In this document: in pieces, positions 15,393-24,595 of the stretch
How the letters are laid out: every line of letters starts with the position of its first letter
Position numbering within the stretch: the stretch's first letter is position 1
Notes under the pieces: model-generated
What the model was told of the DNA's origin: nothing
Seen by the model: only the letters and a program-made list of their open reading frames with translations
Databases searched by the model: none
Position numbers and translations under genes: made by a program
Origin: Streptomyces venezuelae
GTDB lineage: Bacteria > Actinomycetota > Actinomycetes > Streptomycetales > Streptomycetaceae
Reading direction: 5' to 3'
DNA: 64,000 nucleotides
Assembly (NCBI RefSeq): GCF_008642315.1
Contig: NZ_CP029192.1
Coordinates: 7,068,001 to 7,132,000 of the forward strand

Positions 15393-16639
15393 TGTCGAAT
15401 GCCGCATCGTCGGGGTCCTGGCCCGGTGGCAGGGGCTGGCTGCTCCGTCTCGTCATCGCCTTCAGCTTCGCGCAGGGGGCGGTGTCGATGGCGCGGCCCG
15501 CCGTCTCCTACCGGGCCCTCGCCCTTGGCGCCGACGAGCGCGCCATCGGCGTCATCGCGGGCGTCTACGCCCTGCTGCCGCTCTTCGCGGCCGTACCGCT
15601 CGGGCGCAGGACGGACCACGGCCGGTGCGCGCCGCTGCTGCCCGTCGGTGTCGTGCTCATCTCCGGGGGCTGCGCCCTCAGCGGCGTCGCGGACTCGCTC
15701 GCCGCGATGGCGGCCTGGAGCGGCGTGATGGGGCTCGGCCATCTCTGCTTCGTGATCGGCGCGCAGTCGATCGTCGCCCGGCAGTCCGCGCCCGCCGAAC
15801 AGGACCGCAACTTCGGACACTTCACCATCGGCGCCTCCCTCGGCCAGCTGATCGGACCGATCGCCGCCGGAGCGCTGATCGGTGGCGACATGGACCGCAC
15901 CAGCGCGCTCGCCCTCCTCGTCTCGGCGGCGGTCGCCGCGGTCTCCCTCGGCTCGCTGTGGCGCATCGAGCACAAGCGGCCGCGGTCCGCCGCCCCGGCA
16001 CGTGCCGGCCGCGTGCCGGTCCTCGGCATCCTGCGCACCCGGGGCGTGCCCGCGGGCATCTTCATCAGCCTCGCCGTGCTCTCCGCGACGGACATCCTCA
16101 CGGCCTACCTGCCGGTGGTCGGCGAACACCGGGGCATCGCGCCCGCCACGGTGGGGCTGCTCCTGTCCCTGCGGGCGGCGGCGACCATCGCCTGCCGCCT
16201 GGTGATGACGCCGCTCATCCGGCTCCTGGGCAGGACGGCCCTGCTGACCGTCACCTGTCTCCTTGCCGGGCTGCTCTGCGCGGGCATCGCGCTGCCCCTG
16301 CCGGTGTGGGGCCTCGCGCTGGTGCTCGCGGTGCTCGGCTTCTGTCTCGGCGTCGGTCAGCCGCTCTCCATGACGACCGTCGTCCAGGCGGCACCGGACG
16401 GCGCGCGCTCCACGGCGCTCGCGCTGCGGCTCACCGGCAACCGGCTCGGGCAGGTCGCGGCGCCCGCGGCGGCGGGCCTGATCGCGGGGGTCGCGGGGGT
16501 GGCGGCCCCGTTCGTGATGCTGGGCGGGCTGCTGTTCGCGGCGGCGGCGCTGGGCGTACGGAAGCGCCCCGGAGGCGGCGCCGAATGCCCCCGGGGCACT
16601 GCTGACCGTACTGAGCGCAGACTTACTGGACGATCTTGA
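15392..16639 (+). CDS. MFS transporter
   Basis: 415-aa major facilitator protein. It starts at the ATG overlapping the CitMHS stop (ATGA at 15392) and has about 12 hydrophobic helices. The loop 2-3 motif appears as PLGRRTDHGRCAPLL. The second half begins near RVPVLGILRTRGVPAGIFISLAVLSATDILTAYLPVVGEHRG. Substrate unknown; co-translation with a citrate transporter suggests an efflux or organic-acid role. The last 17 bases overlap the 3' end of the convergent protease gene, so mRNA from the two could pair. Confidence 0.9.
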   Translation: MSNAASSGSWPGGRGWLLRLVIAFSFAQGAVSMARPAVSYRALALGADERAIGVIAGVYALLPLFAAVPLGRRTDHGRCAPLLPVGVVLISGGCALSGVADSLAAMAAWSGVMGLGHLCFVIGAQSIVARQSAPAEQDRNFGHFTIGASLGQLIGPIAAGALIGGDMDRTSALALLVSAAVAAVSLGSLWRIEHKRPRSAAPARAGRVPVLGILRTRGVPAGIFISLAVLSATDILTAYLPVVGEHRGIAPATVGLLLSLRAAATIACRLVMTPLIRLLGRTALLTVTCLLAGLLCAGIALPLPVWGLALVLAVLGFCLGVGQPLSMTTVVQAAPDGARSTALALRLTGNRLGQVAAPAAAGLIAGVAGVAAPFVMLGGLLFAAAALGVRKRPGGGAECPRGTADRTERRLTGRS

Positions 16640-17837
16640 GCAGCTTGTTCGGCGAACCCGAGCCGGGGCTGGTCACCACGTTCGGCGTGGCACCGTTCAC
16701 CAGCGCCGAGGAGACCTGCGCGGGCGTGGCCGAGGTGTGGCCGGCCAGGTAGACGGCCGCGGCGCCCGCGACGTGCGGGGTGGCCATCGACGTACCGGAG
16801 ATGGTGTTGGTCGCCGTGTCGCCGGTGTTCCAGCCCGCCTTGATGTTCACGCCGGGCGCGAAGATGTCCAGGACCGAGCCGTAGTTGGAGAAGCTGGCGC
16901 GGGCGTCCGTGTTGCTGGTGGCGCCGACCGTGATCGCCGCCGGGACACGGGCGGGCGAGGTGTTGGCGGCGTTGGTGTTGGCGTTGCCCGCCGCGACCGC
17001 GTAGGAGACGCCGTCGGCGATGGACTTCTGCACCGCGTTGTCGAGCGTGGTGGACGCGCCGCCGCCGAGCGACATGTTGGCCACGGCGGGGGCACCCGCG
17101 GCGTGGTTGCTCGTCACCCAGTCGATGCCCGCGACGACACCGGCGGTGGTGCCCGAGCCGTTGTTGTCGAGGACGCGGACGGCCACGATCTTGGCCTTCT
17201 TCGCGACGCCGTACGTCTTGCCCGCGATGGTCGTGGCGACGTGCGTGCCGTGACCGTTGCCGTCCTGGGCGGTGTTGTCGCCGTCGACGGCGTCGTAGCC
17301 GTTCACCGCGCGGCCGCTGATCTCGGAGTGCGTGATGCGCACGCCGGTGTCGATGACGTACGCGGTGACGCCGGACCCGGCGCTGTCCGGGTAGGTGTAG
17401 GTGCCGGACAGCGGCAGCTTCGCCTGGTCGATGCGGTCCAGGCCCCAGGGGGCGTTGGACTGGGTCGCGTCGACGCGGAGTCTCTGGTTCTGCTCGACCG
17501 AGGCGACCGCGGGGTCGGCGGCGAGTCTCCTCGCCTCCGCCGCGCTCAGCTTCGCGGAGTAGCCGTTCAGCGCGGACTTGAAGGTCTTCTGCACCGAGCC
17601 GCCGTACTCGGCTATGAGGTCCTTGCCCTGGCTCGTGGCGGCCTTGAGGCCGGAGCCCTCCTTCAGCGTGACGAGGTAGCTGCCCTTGACCGCGTCGGCG
17701 GAACCCGCCGCGATCACGTGGCCCTCGGCGGGCGCGGCCTGGGCGGGCAGGGTGGTGACCGCACCGAGGACGGCGGCGGCGGTGGCGGTCGAGATCGCGG
17801 CGGCGATCACGGTCTTCTTGCTGCGAAGCATGGCCAT
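16623..17837 (-). CDS. Secreted S8 family (proteinase K-like) serine protease
   Basis: 404-aa preproenzyme. The signal peptide is residues 1 to about 35 (KKTVIAAAISTATAAAVLGAVTTLPAQAA), followed by an inhibitor I9-like propeptide (about 50-122, SYLVTLKEGSG, VASVEQNQ). The mature catalytic domain has Asp163 in VIDTG, His196 in NGHGTHVA and Ser350 in ISGTSMATPHVAG, plus the oxyanion Asn in AAGNAN. The arrangement matches fungal/proteinase K-type subtilases common in Streptomyces. The ATG at 17837 is followed by another in-frame ATG; GAGGAGG lies about 11 bases upstream. It is secreted and self-processing, and presumably a general extracellular protease. Confidence 0.97.
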   Translation of the reverse strand: MAMLRSKKTVIAAAISTATAAAVLGAVTTLPAQAAPAEGHVIAAGSADAVKGSYLVTLKEGSGLKAATSQGKDLIAEYGGSVQKTFKSALNGYSAKLSAAEARRLAADPAVASVEQNQRLRVDATQSNAPWGLDRIDQAKLPLSGTYTYPDSAGSGVTAYVIDTGVRITHSEISGRAVNGYDAVDGDNTAQDGNGHGTHVATTIAGKTYGVAKKAKIVAVRVLDNNGSGTTAGVVAGIDWVTSNHAAGAPAVANMSLGGGASTTLDNAVQKSIADGVSYAVAAGNANTNAANTSPARVPAAITVGATSNTDARASFSNYGSVLDIFAPGVNIKAGWNTGDTATNTISGTSMATPHVAGAAAVYLAGHTSATPAQVSSALVNGATPNVVTSPGSGSPNKLLKIVQ

Positions 17838-18272
17838 TACGAGGGAGTCCTCCTCATAGGCGGCGTGCCCGGGGTGGGGCTACGCGACTGTGGGGGGTGC
17901 GCGCGGGGATCGCACACACAGATGGGAGCGGTGTGTGCCGCTCCCGTCGCGAGCAGTAGCGTGGCCGCTCCACCCGTACGGAGCAAGAGAGTTGACGCCT
18001 TGTCATGCCACTTTCATGTTTCTGAAATCGAATACGGGCTGAATGGGTGGGGTGTGTCCGGAAAACAGATCGCGGCGGCGCGGGGTGCGTGTGCCGCGCA
18101 CGCACCCCGTCATGTCCGCTGAGCGGACAAAGCGCTGGTGGGAGGCCTTGCGCGGTTCTTGAGGCGGACTGGAGCCGGGGTCGGGGTGGGCTTGAGTGCG
18201 TCGCGGGGCGGGCGTCGGGCGGGGGCGCGGGTGCGGGGCAAGCGGAATGGCGCGGGGCGCCGGGGGAGGGGA
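17838..18272. other. 435-bp intergenic region upstream of protease
   Basis: No gene is evident. The 17.95-18.05 kb part is noticeably less GC-rich (TTGACGCCTTGTCATGCCAC and TTTCATGTTTCTGAAATCG on the plus strand) and should hold the leftward protease promoter. The 18.18-18.30 kb part is G-rich and contains a 20-base direct repeat. Confidence 0.5.
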
Positions 18273-18293
18273 TCAAGCGGAATGGTGCGGGGC
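18239..18293. repeat. Direct repeat of CAAGCGGAATGG(C/T)GCGGGGC
   Basis: Two 20-base copies with one mismatch, at 18239-18258 and 18274-18293. The second copy overlaps the last codons and stop of the sulfotransferase gene, the first lies just beyond it. A recent local duplication at the 3' end is the simplest reading. Confidence 0.65.
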
Positions 18294-19388
18294 CTCACGC
18301 GGCGTGGTGCACGGCGTGGTTGAGTCGGCTTCGGTGTCGGCTTCGGCTTGGTGGGGCGTCGTCCGAAGAAGGGCTCGGGTGCCCTCCGTACAGGCCTCCC
18401 GCAGGGCGTCGTACTCCGCGGGCGTCAGCTGCGTCCGTGCGGAGCCGCGGCGGCTGTGGTCGAGTCCGTCGCACGCGCTCTTCAGCCAGCCCGGGTCCGG
18501 CTCGATCCCGACGAACGCGGCTAGCCGGGCGAGTTCGTCGTGCGGGGCGTCGAGCAGATCCTCGTAGCCGAGCGTCATGCGCTGACCCGGCGGCACGCCG
18601 TCGAGGAAACGTACGCCCTGGACGACGAGTTCGGACCACAGGTCGCCGAACGGACGCACGGGGAAGGCGCGGTCCCGCACGAGAGCGGGGTCGAAGCGCT
18701 CGCCGAGCAGCGGCGCGAGCTCCGGCGGCAGGGAGCGCACCTGCTCCTCCGTGAGGTCGCCGAGGCTCTCGACGCCCGTCCGCTCCGCGATCTCCCGCAG
18801 CAGGGTGATCACGCGGTACCCGGAGTGGCGGCTCATGGAGAGCGCGCAGTCCGGCCCGTCCCGGAAGAGGTGCACGAACTTCGCGTACGGGAAGGCGGTG
18901 CGCAGCCGGGGCGCCCACCCCGTCGAGTACCCGGAGCGCTCCACGACGGCGGAGCGGCCGAACCGGGCGGCGAGGAGGTCGAACAGCGCCTCGTGGTGCG
19001 CGGCGGCGGCGCGGACCGGCCACTCGACGACCGCCGCGCGGACCTCGTCGAGCAGGCCGTCGGGGTCGTCCGTGAGGTGGGGCAGCACCATGAGGGAGAG
19101 GGCGGGGATGCCGGTGGTATCGGGGGCGTACCGGCCGCCGGGCGTGCGGGTGTAGAGGAACTCCGGCATCGGCACGCCGCTGCGGAGCATGCCCGCGAAG
19201 TACGAGGTGGGGCGGAAGAGGGTCTCCCAGAACTCCGCGCCCGACAGCACGCCTTCGGGAAAGGCCGCGTCGCCGACGGAGGCCATGTACTCGTTGAGGC
19301 TGAGCACGTCGGGGTGGCTGTTGAGGATGCGGGACAGCGCGGTGGAGCCGCTGCGGCCGGTGCCGATGACGAAGGTCAGATTGCGCAA
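18273..19388 (-). CDS. PAPS-dependent sulfotransferase family protein
   Basis: About 371 aa. The N-terminus FVIGTGRSGSTALSRILNSHPD is the phosphosulfate-binding loop of the sulfotransferase superfamily. VERSGYSTGWAPRL and AKFVHLFRDGPDCALSMSRHSGYR resemble the 3'-phosphate-binding region, and GQRMTLGYEDLLDAP with the later RRGSARTQLTPAEYDALRE complete the fold. I place the start at TTG 19388 because GGAGAG sits five bases before it; an in-frame GTG at 19394 would have no spacing to that site. The substrate is unknown. The last 25 residues are a Thr/Glu/His-rich tail that may not be conserved. No PAPS synthesis gene is nearby. Confidence 0.82.
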   Translation of the reverse strand: MRNLTFVIGTGRSGSTALSRILNSHPDVLSLNEYMASVGDAAFPEGVLSGAEFWETLFRPTSYFAGMLRSGVPMPEFLYTRTPGGRYAPDTTGIPALSLMVLPHLTDDPDGLLDEVRAAVVEWPVRAAAAHHEALFDLLAARFGRSAVVERSGYSTGWAPRLRTAFPYAKFVHLFRDGPDCALSMSRHSGYRVITLLREIAERTGVESLGDLTEEQVRSLPPELAPLLGERFDPALVRDRAFPVRPFGDLWSELVVQGVRFLDGVPPGQRMTLGYEDLLDAPHDELARLAAFVGIEPDPGWLKSACDGLDHSRRGSARTQLTPAEYDALREACTEGTRALLRTTPHQAEADTEADSTTPCTTPREAPHHSA

Positions 19389-19838
19389 GGTCACTCTCCG
19401 GGGGTGGGGCGGGTCGGGCCGGATGGGCTGGAGGTGGCGGCCCGGGGGGTGCCGGACCGACGGTGATGGGTCGACTGTGCCGGGCCGACTGCGCCGGTTC
19501 GGGTGTACCGGCCAGGCATGTCGACCCTGTACACCTCAGCACAGCGCGGCGACCGGTGTCCCGGGACCGGCAGGAGTTGGCTGCGCGCCTGCCGTCTTCA
19601 CAGGGGCGGGCAGAGGATGACGGCGTCGGCCCTGGGTCGGTATTCGATACCGGGGTACTGAGGGAGTTCGGCCTGCCGAGGGTCGCTGCCGCTTTCAGCG
19701 TTCCGCGGTCACCAGGACGCCCTTTGCGTGCTCATGACTGAGTGAATGGATTCCGCTTACCCGTGACGGCTACTGTTTGCCGTTGGCTTATGCACATCGC
19801 AACGCGCAGTATCGGGACGTATCGGGGGACACGCGACC
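19389..19838. other. 450-bp intergenic region upstream of RHS module
   Basis: No convincing gene. It contains a perfect 15-bp palindrome at 19638-19652 and a possible promoter (TTGGCT at 19783-19788, 18 bases, CAGTAT at 19807-19812) just before the WXG100-like gene. The left half is the leader of the sulfotransferase gene. Confidence 0.5.
19638..19652. promoter_or_regulatory. Perfect palindrome CGGTAT-TCG-ATACCG
   Basis: A 6-3-6 inverted repeat about 200 bp before the toxin module and 250 bp before the sulfotransferase gene. It is too short and lacks a T-run for a terminator, so an operator is more likely. No adjacent regulator gene is present. Confidence 0.4.
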
Positions 19839-20153
19839 GTGGGGGACCTGGGCAAGGACTCGGAGTCGATAGCGAAGGCGGCGCCGCTGCTGCGCAAGGC
19901 GCCGCATCACATCGCAAAGCCGCTGCGTGATTTCAAGGCGGCCTCGCACGACCTGTCGGCGCTGGGCGCGCTCGGCGCGCTCATGAGCGCGACCGACGAC
20001 GTGCGCGAGGGCATGGAGACACTCGCCGAGGTGGCGGAGGACCTCGTCGACGAGTGGCACGGCGAGGCGAAGCTGATGACCGACCTCTCCGAGGCGTTCG
20101 ACGTCCTCGACGTGCTGCTCGAAGCCGCCGCCCGCGGCAAGAAGCAGGGCTGA
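19839..20153 (+). CDS. WXG100-like small helical protein, partner of RHS protein
   Basis: 104 aa, GTG at 19839 with GGGGGA about nine bases upstream. The sequence is almost entirely amphipathic helix, with a W-H-G triplet at 73-75 (DEWHGEAKL) between two helices. This matches the size and layout of WXG100/ESX secreted proteins. It ends four bases before the RHS gene, which itself has a WXG motif, so the pair may form a heterodimer for type VII-like export. The family assignment rests on length, helix pattern and the WXG triplet, not on a named match. No EccC or other secretion gene is in the window. Confidence 0.65.
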   Translation: MGDLGKDSESIAKAAPLLRKAPHHIAKPLRDFKAASHDLSALGALGALMSATDDVREGMETLAEVAEDLVDEWHGEAKLMTDLSEAFDVLDVLLEAAARGKKQG

Positions 20154-20157
20154 GCCC

Positions 20158-23100
20158 GTGGTCGACCTCAACCCTCTGCACTACATCAACAAGTTCAACC
20201 ACATGGCCGGCGACAACATGGCCAGCATGATGGAGTTCCTCGGGATCTCCGACCCGGCCGTGGACCCTGACGGGGTCCGGGAGATCGCCAAGAAGTGGCG
20301 CTCCCTGGCCAAGGCCGTGGACGCCTCCGTCAAGGACGCGGAAGCCGCGCTGCGGGACGTGACCTGGGAAGGCAAAACCGCCACCGCCTTCAACAAGCGG
20401 GCCAGGAAAACCCGTTCGCAAGCGACGAGGATGGCGGACTCGCTGCGCGACGGCGCCGATGCCCTGGACAAGTACGCCGACGAAGCACACGAACTGCTCA
20501 CCGAACTCAACGTCATCATCGTCGAGATCATCGAAGTGGAGATGGCGGGCCTGGCGCTCTCCGTCCTCACCGGAGGCGCCTCCGCGGTCGTCGGGAGCCT
20601 CGCGGCGGGCGCGCGCTTCGCGAAGGTCATGGCCCTCATCGGCCGTATCGAACACGCCGGCACCGCGATGGCCCGCACCATCCGCGCGGTCCTGGAGGTC
20701 ATCCGCGGCCTGCGCCGGGCCCTGAAGGCCCTCAAGGAGATCAAGACGATCGCGCGGATCGGCAAGATGGCGGGCGAGGGCGCGAAGTTCGCCGCGCTGG
20801 ACACGCTGCTGCAGGATCCGTCCACCTTCAAGGACCCCGGGAAACTGGCGGAGACCCTCGCGCTGGGCGCGGCACTCGGTGTCGGTCTGGGCAGCCTCGG
20901 CACGCTGCTCGGCAAGGGCCTCGGCAAACTCAAGCCCAAGGACCTGTCGAAACTGCGCAGTGCCATGAAGCTCAACTGCGCCTCCTTCGAACGGCTTTCC
21001 CTCCGCCCCGGCTTCGACAAGCTGCCCGCCTCGGTGCGCAACGCGCTCAAGAAGTTCGTCCGCGACCCGATCGACGTGGCGACCGGCGACATGGCGCTGA
21101 CCCGCACCGACGTCCGCCTTCCCGGTGTCCTCCCCCTCCTCCTGGAGCGCACCCACGTCTCCTCCTACCGCTACGGCGGCTGGTTCGGCCCGTCCTGGGC
21201 CTCCACCCTGGACCAGCGGATCCAGGCGGATGAGGACGGTTTCGTCTATGCCGCCGCCGACGGCGCCCGACTCTGTTTCCCCGTGCCCGACGCGGACACC
21301 GGCGAGGCGGTGCGCCCCGAGACGCCGGGCTCACGCCTGACCCTGTCCTGGGCGGACGGATTCGACGGCGCGATATGCGTCACCGATCCCGACAGCGGCC
21401 TCGTCCAGGTCTTCCACAGCCCGGTCCCCGCCGCCGCGGGCGAAGCGGTCGACGTCCCGCTCCAGTACGTCCAGGACCGCAACGGCAACCGGATCACCAT
21501 CGAGTACGACGAGGGCGACATCCCCGTGGCGGTGTCCCACTCCGGCGGCTACCGCATCGCCCTCGACCGTGATGAGAGCGACTCCCGCATCACGTCCCTG
21601 CGCCTCCTCGATCCCGCGGAGCCGTCCGCCCCCGGCACGACCCTCCTCACCTTCGGCTACGACGAGTCCGGCCACCTCACCGAGGAGACCAACTCGTCAG
21701 GCCTCCCGATGCGTTACACCTACGACCCCGAGGGCCGCATCACCTCCTGGACCGACCGCAACGACACCACGTACTGGTACGAGTACGACACCCACGGCCG
21801 TGTGACCGCCACCGGCGGCACAGGCAACGCCCTCGCCTCCACACTCACCTACGAGACCGCGACACGCACCACACGCGTGACGGACTCACTGGGCCATGTC
21901 CGCGTCTACGAGCACAACGACGCGTTCCGGCTGATCAGGGAGACGGATCCGTTGGGTCACGTCAGCCACCGCGAGTGGGATGAGGACCACCAGATCCGCT
22001 CGGTGACCGATGGCCTCGGCCACGTCACCCGCTACCGCTACGACCGGGACGGCCGGATCATCGGCGTCACGCGCCCGGACGGCCACGAGCTCACCTCTGA
22101 GTACAACGAACTGGGACTGCCCACCACCATCACCGGGCCGGCCGGTGATGTCTGGAGTCAGGAGTACGACGAACGCGGGAACCGTGTCGCTGTGACCGAT
22201 CCGGCCGGCGCCACCACCCGATTCACCTACACATCAGCGGGCTTCCCGGACACCGTGGTCGACGCGCTTGGCAACGTCACGCGTATCCGCTGCGACGCCG
22301 CGGGCCTTCCGCTCGTCATCACCGATCCGCTCGGTGCGCGCACGCGGTACGTCCGTGACTCCTTCGGGCTCCCCGTGACCATCACGGACCCCCTGGACCA
22401 CACGACCCGCCTGGAGTGGACCGTCGAGGGGAAGCCGACACGGCGGACCGCGCCGGACGGCACCGAGGAGATGTGGGTATACGACAGCGAGGGCAACTGC
22501 CTCACGCACAGCGACGCCCACGGTTCCGTTACCCGGTACGAATACACGCACTTCGATCTGATCTCGGCCCGCACGGACCCGGACGGCGCCCGGCACGCCT
22601 TCCGCTACGACACGGAACTGCGTCTGACTGAAGTCGTCGACCCGCGGAACCTGACGTGGAAATACCATCACGACGCGGCGGGACGCCTGGTCGCCGAGAC
22701 GGACTTCGACGGCCGTACCCTCTCCTACACCCTGGACGCGGCGGGTCGCCTCATCGCCCGCACCGACGCGCTCGGCCGGACCGTCCGCTTCGAGCGTGAC
22801 GCCGCGGGCCAGACCGTCCGGAAGACGACCGACGACGGAGTCACCACTTTCACCCATACCGCGACCGGGCGACTGGTCATGGCCGAGAGCCCCGGAGCGT
22901 CGCTCCGCCTCGAGCACGACGCGCTGGGCCGCGTCCTTTCCGAGACGGTCAACGGCCTCACCACCCGCTACCAGTACGACGTGCTCGGGCAGCGCACGCA
23001 CCGCACCACCCCGTCCGGCGCCCACAGCAGGTGGAGCCATGATGCGGCGGGACACGCCGCACAGTTGGACAGCGGCGGCCACACCATCACCTTCACACGT

Positions 23101-24579
23101 GATGCGGCGGGACAGGAACTGACCCGTGCCATCGACGCCTTCACGACTCTGCACCACACCTTCGACCAACTTGGCCGCCTCACGTCGCAGTCCGTTCTCG
23201 ACGGCAGCGGGCGCAGCGTCCAGCGACGCGATTTCACGTATCGGCCGGACGGCCACCTGACCGCTCTCGACGATCAGTTGAACGGCGCCGCGCTCTTCAC
23301 ATTCGACCGGGCGGGCCGTGTCACGTCCGTCGATGCTCAGGGCTGGACCGAGCGCTATGCGTATGACACGGCGGGCAACCAGACCGACGCCTCGTGGTCC
23401 TCCACCCACCTCGGCCAAGAGGCAACCGGGGAGCGCGTCTACACCGGTACGCGCCTCACCCGCGCCGGACGTGTCCGCTACGCATACGATGCCCTGGGCC
23501 GCATCACACTGCGGCAGCGCACCAGGCTGTCCCACAAGCCGGACACCTGGCACTACACGTGGGACGCCGAGGACCGTCTCTCCTGTGTCGTCACACCGGG
23601 CGGGCAACGGTGGCGCTATCGGTACGACGCCCTGGGACGCCGCATCGCCAAGCAGCGGATGGGCCCGGACGGCACGACCCCCGTCGAGGAGACCCGTTTC
23701 ACCTGGGACGGTTCGACTCTCTGCGAACAGACCACCCACGCTTGTGACGGGCGCCTCCCGGTCACACTGACCTGGGACCACGACGGGCTGCGGCCGCTCA
23801 CTCAGTCCGAGCGCAGGGCGACGGCCGACGTACCCCAGGACAGCGTCGACGCACGGTTCTTCGCCATCGTCACCGACCTGGTCGGCGCCCCGGCGGAACT
23901 CGTCGACGAGACGGGTTCGGTCGCCTGGCGCGCCCGCTCCACGCTCTGGGGCAGCACCGCCTGGACAGACGATGCCACGGCCTACACGCCGCTGCGATTT
24001 CCCGGCCAGTACTGCGACCCGGAGACCGGCCTCCACTACAACAACCAGCGGTACTACGACCCCGAGGCGGCCCGCTATGTGAGCCCGGACCCCCTGGGGC
24101 TCGCCGCCGCCCCCGATCCATCGGCCTACGTCCACAATCCGCACCGCTGGGCCGACCCGCTGGGTCTCGCCCCGGAGTGCACGGTCGACGGCTACCGCAA
24201 GCAGACCGACCATCCGCTGAGCCGGCGCATCCACATCGGCGAGGGCGGACAAGTGACCATCACCGGCAAGGGATCGCTCTACGTGAACCTGAGCGGAGAC
24301 ATCCGGCACACCGTCGAATTCCGCGGGGAAGGCGGCCAGATCGTCCAGTTCAAGATCTCGGAGGAATTCCGCGACAAAATCAGGAAGCTGGCAGTTCCGC
24401 AGAAACAGCCGGAGGGTCTCGGCTTCACGGATGCGGAATGGAAACAGCTCAAGAAGTTCTACCCCGAGATCTCGGATCCGACCAAGGGGCCGGATCTCTA
24501 CGGCATCCCCAGCGGCATGCTCGACGAGTTCAGGAGAGAAGTTTCCAAGTATCCTGGACGGGTTGTGCAGGAGGGCTGA
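20158..24579 (+). CDS. RHS-repeat polymorphic toxin with WXG-like N-terminus and C-terminal toxin domain
   Basis: 1473 aa, GTG at 20158. The order is: helical WXG-like region (1-115, W70-E-G72); a hydrophobic/helical segment (about 130-220, AGLALSVLTGGASAVVGSLAAG) that may cross membranes; a DUF6531-type start of the shell (RDPIDVATGDMALTRTDV near 303); about 25 RHS/YD repeats (GRVTSV..., YRYDALGRR); and the RHS core (about 1285-1340, PETGLHYNNQRYYDPEAARY, SPDPLGL, a second DPLGL). The final 135 residues are a different domain (RRIHIGEGGQVTITG, LYVNLSG, IVQFKISEEFRDKIRKLAVPQ, ISDPTKGPDLYGIP). From memory this tip resembles the TreTu type of ADP-ribosyltransferase toxins acting on EF-Tu; I hold that loosely. 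No signal peptide. A putative immunity gene follows 16 bp later. Confidence 0.93.
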   Translation: MVDLNPLHYINKFNHMAGDNMASMMEFLGISDPAVDPDGVREIAKKWRSLAKAVDASVKDAEAALRDVTWEGKTATAFNKRARKTRSQATRMADSLRDGADALDKYADEAHELLTELNVIIVEIIEVEMAGLALSVLTGGASAVVGSLAAGARFAKVMALIGRIEHAGTAMARTIRAVLEVIRGLRRALKALKEIKTIARIGKMAGEGAKFAALDTLLQDPSTFKDPGKLAETLALGAALGVGLGSLGTLLGKGLGKLKPKDLSKLRSAMKLNCASFERLSLRPGFDKLPASVRNALKKFVRDPIDVATGDMALTRTDVRLPGVLPLLLERTHVSSYRYGGWFGPSWASTLDQRIQADEDGFVYAAADGARLCFPVPDADTGEAVRPETPGSRLTLSWADGFDGAICVTDPDSGLVQVFHSPVPAAAGEAVDVPLQYVQDRNGNRITIEYDEGDIPVAVSHSGGYRIALDRDESDSRITSLRLLDPAEPSAPGTTLLTFGYDESGHLTEETNSSGLPMRYTYDPEGRITSWTDRNDTTYWYEYDTHGRVTATGGTGNALASTLTYETATRTTRVTDSLGHVRVYEHNDAFRLIRETDPLGHVSHREWDEDHQIRSVTDGLGHVTRYRYDRDGRIIGVTRPDGHELTSEYNELGLPTTITGPAGDVWSQEYDERGNRVAVTDPAGATTRFTYTSAGFPDTVVDALGNVTRIRCDAAGLPLVITDPLGARTRYVRDSFGLPVTITDPLDHTTRLEWTVEGKPTRRTAPDGTEEMWVYDSEGNCLTHSDAHGSVTRYEYTHFDLISARTDPDGARHAFRYDTELRLTEVVDPRNLTWKYHHDAAGRLVAETDFDGRTLSYTLDAAGRLIARTDALGRTVRFERDAAGQTVRKTTDDGVTTFTHTATGRLVMAESPGASLRLEHDALGRVLSETVNGLTTRYQYDVLGQRTHRTTPSGAHSRWSHDAAGHAAQLDSGGHTITFTRDAAGQELTRAIDAFTTLHHTFDQLGRLTSQSVLDGSGRSVQRRDFTYRPDGHLTALDDQLNGAALFTFDRAGRVTSVDAQGWTERYAYDTAGNQTDASWSSTHLGQEATGERVYTGTRLTRAGRVRYAYDALGRITLRQRTRLSHKPDTWHYTWDAEDRLSCVVTPGGQRWRYRYDALGRRIAKQRMGPDGTTPVEETRFTWDGSTLCEQTTHACDGRLPVTLTWDHDGLRPLTQSERRATADVPQDSVDARFFAIVTDLVGAPAELVDETGSVAWRARSTLWGSTAWTDDATAYTPLRFPGQYCDPETGLHYNNQRYYDPEAARYVSPDPLGLAAAPDPSAYVHNPHRWADPLGLAPECTVDGYRKQTDHPLSRRIHIGEGGQVTITGKGSLYVNLSGDIRHTVEFRGEGGQIVQFKISEEFRDKIRKLAVPQKQPEGLGFTDAEWKQLKKFYPEISDPTKGPDLYGIPSGMLDEFRREVSKYPGRVVQEG

Positions 24580-24595
24580 CGAGGAGACCGGCGAC

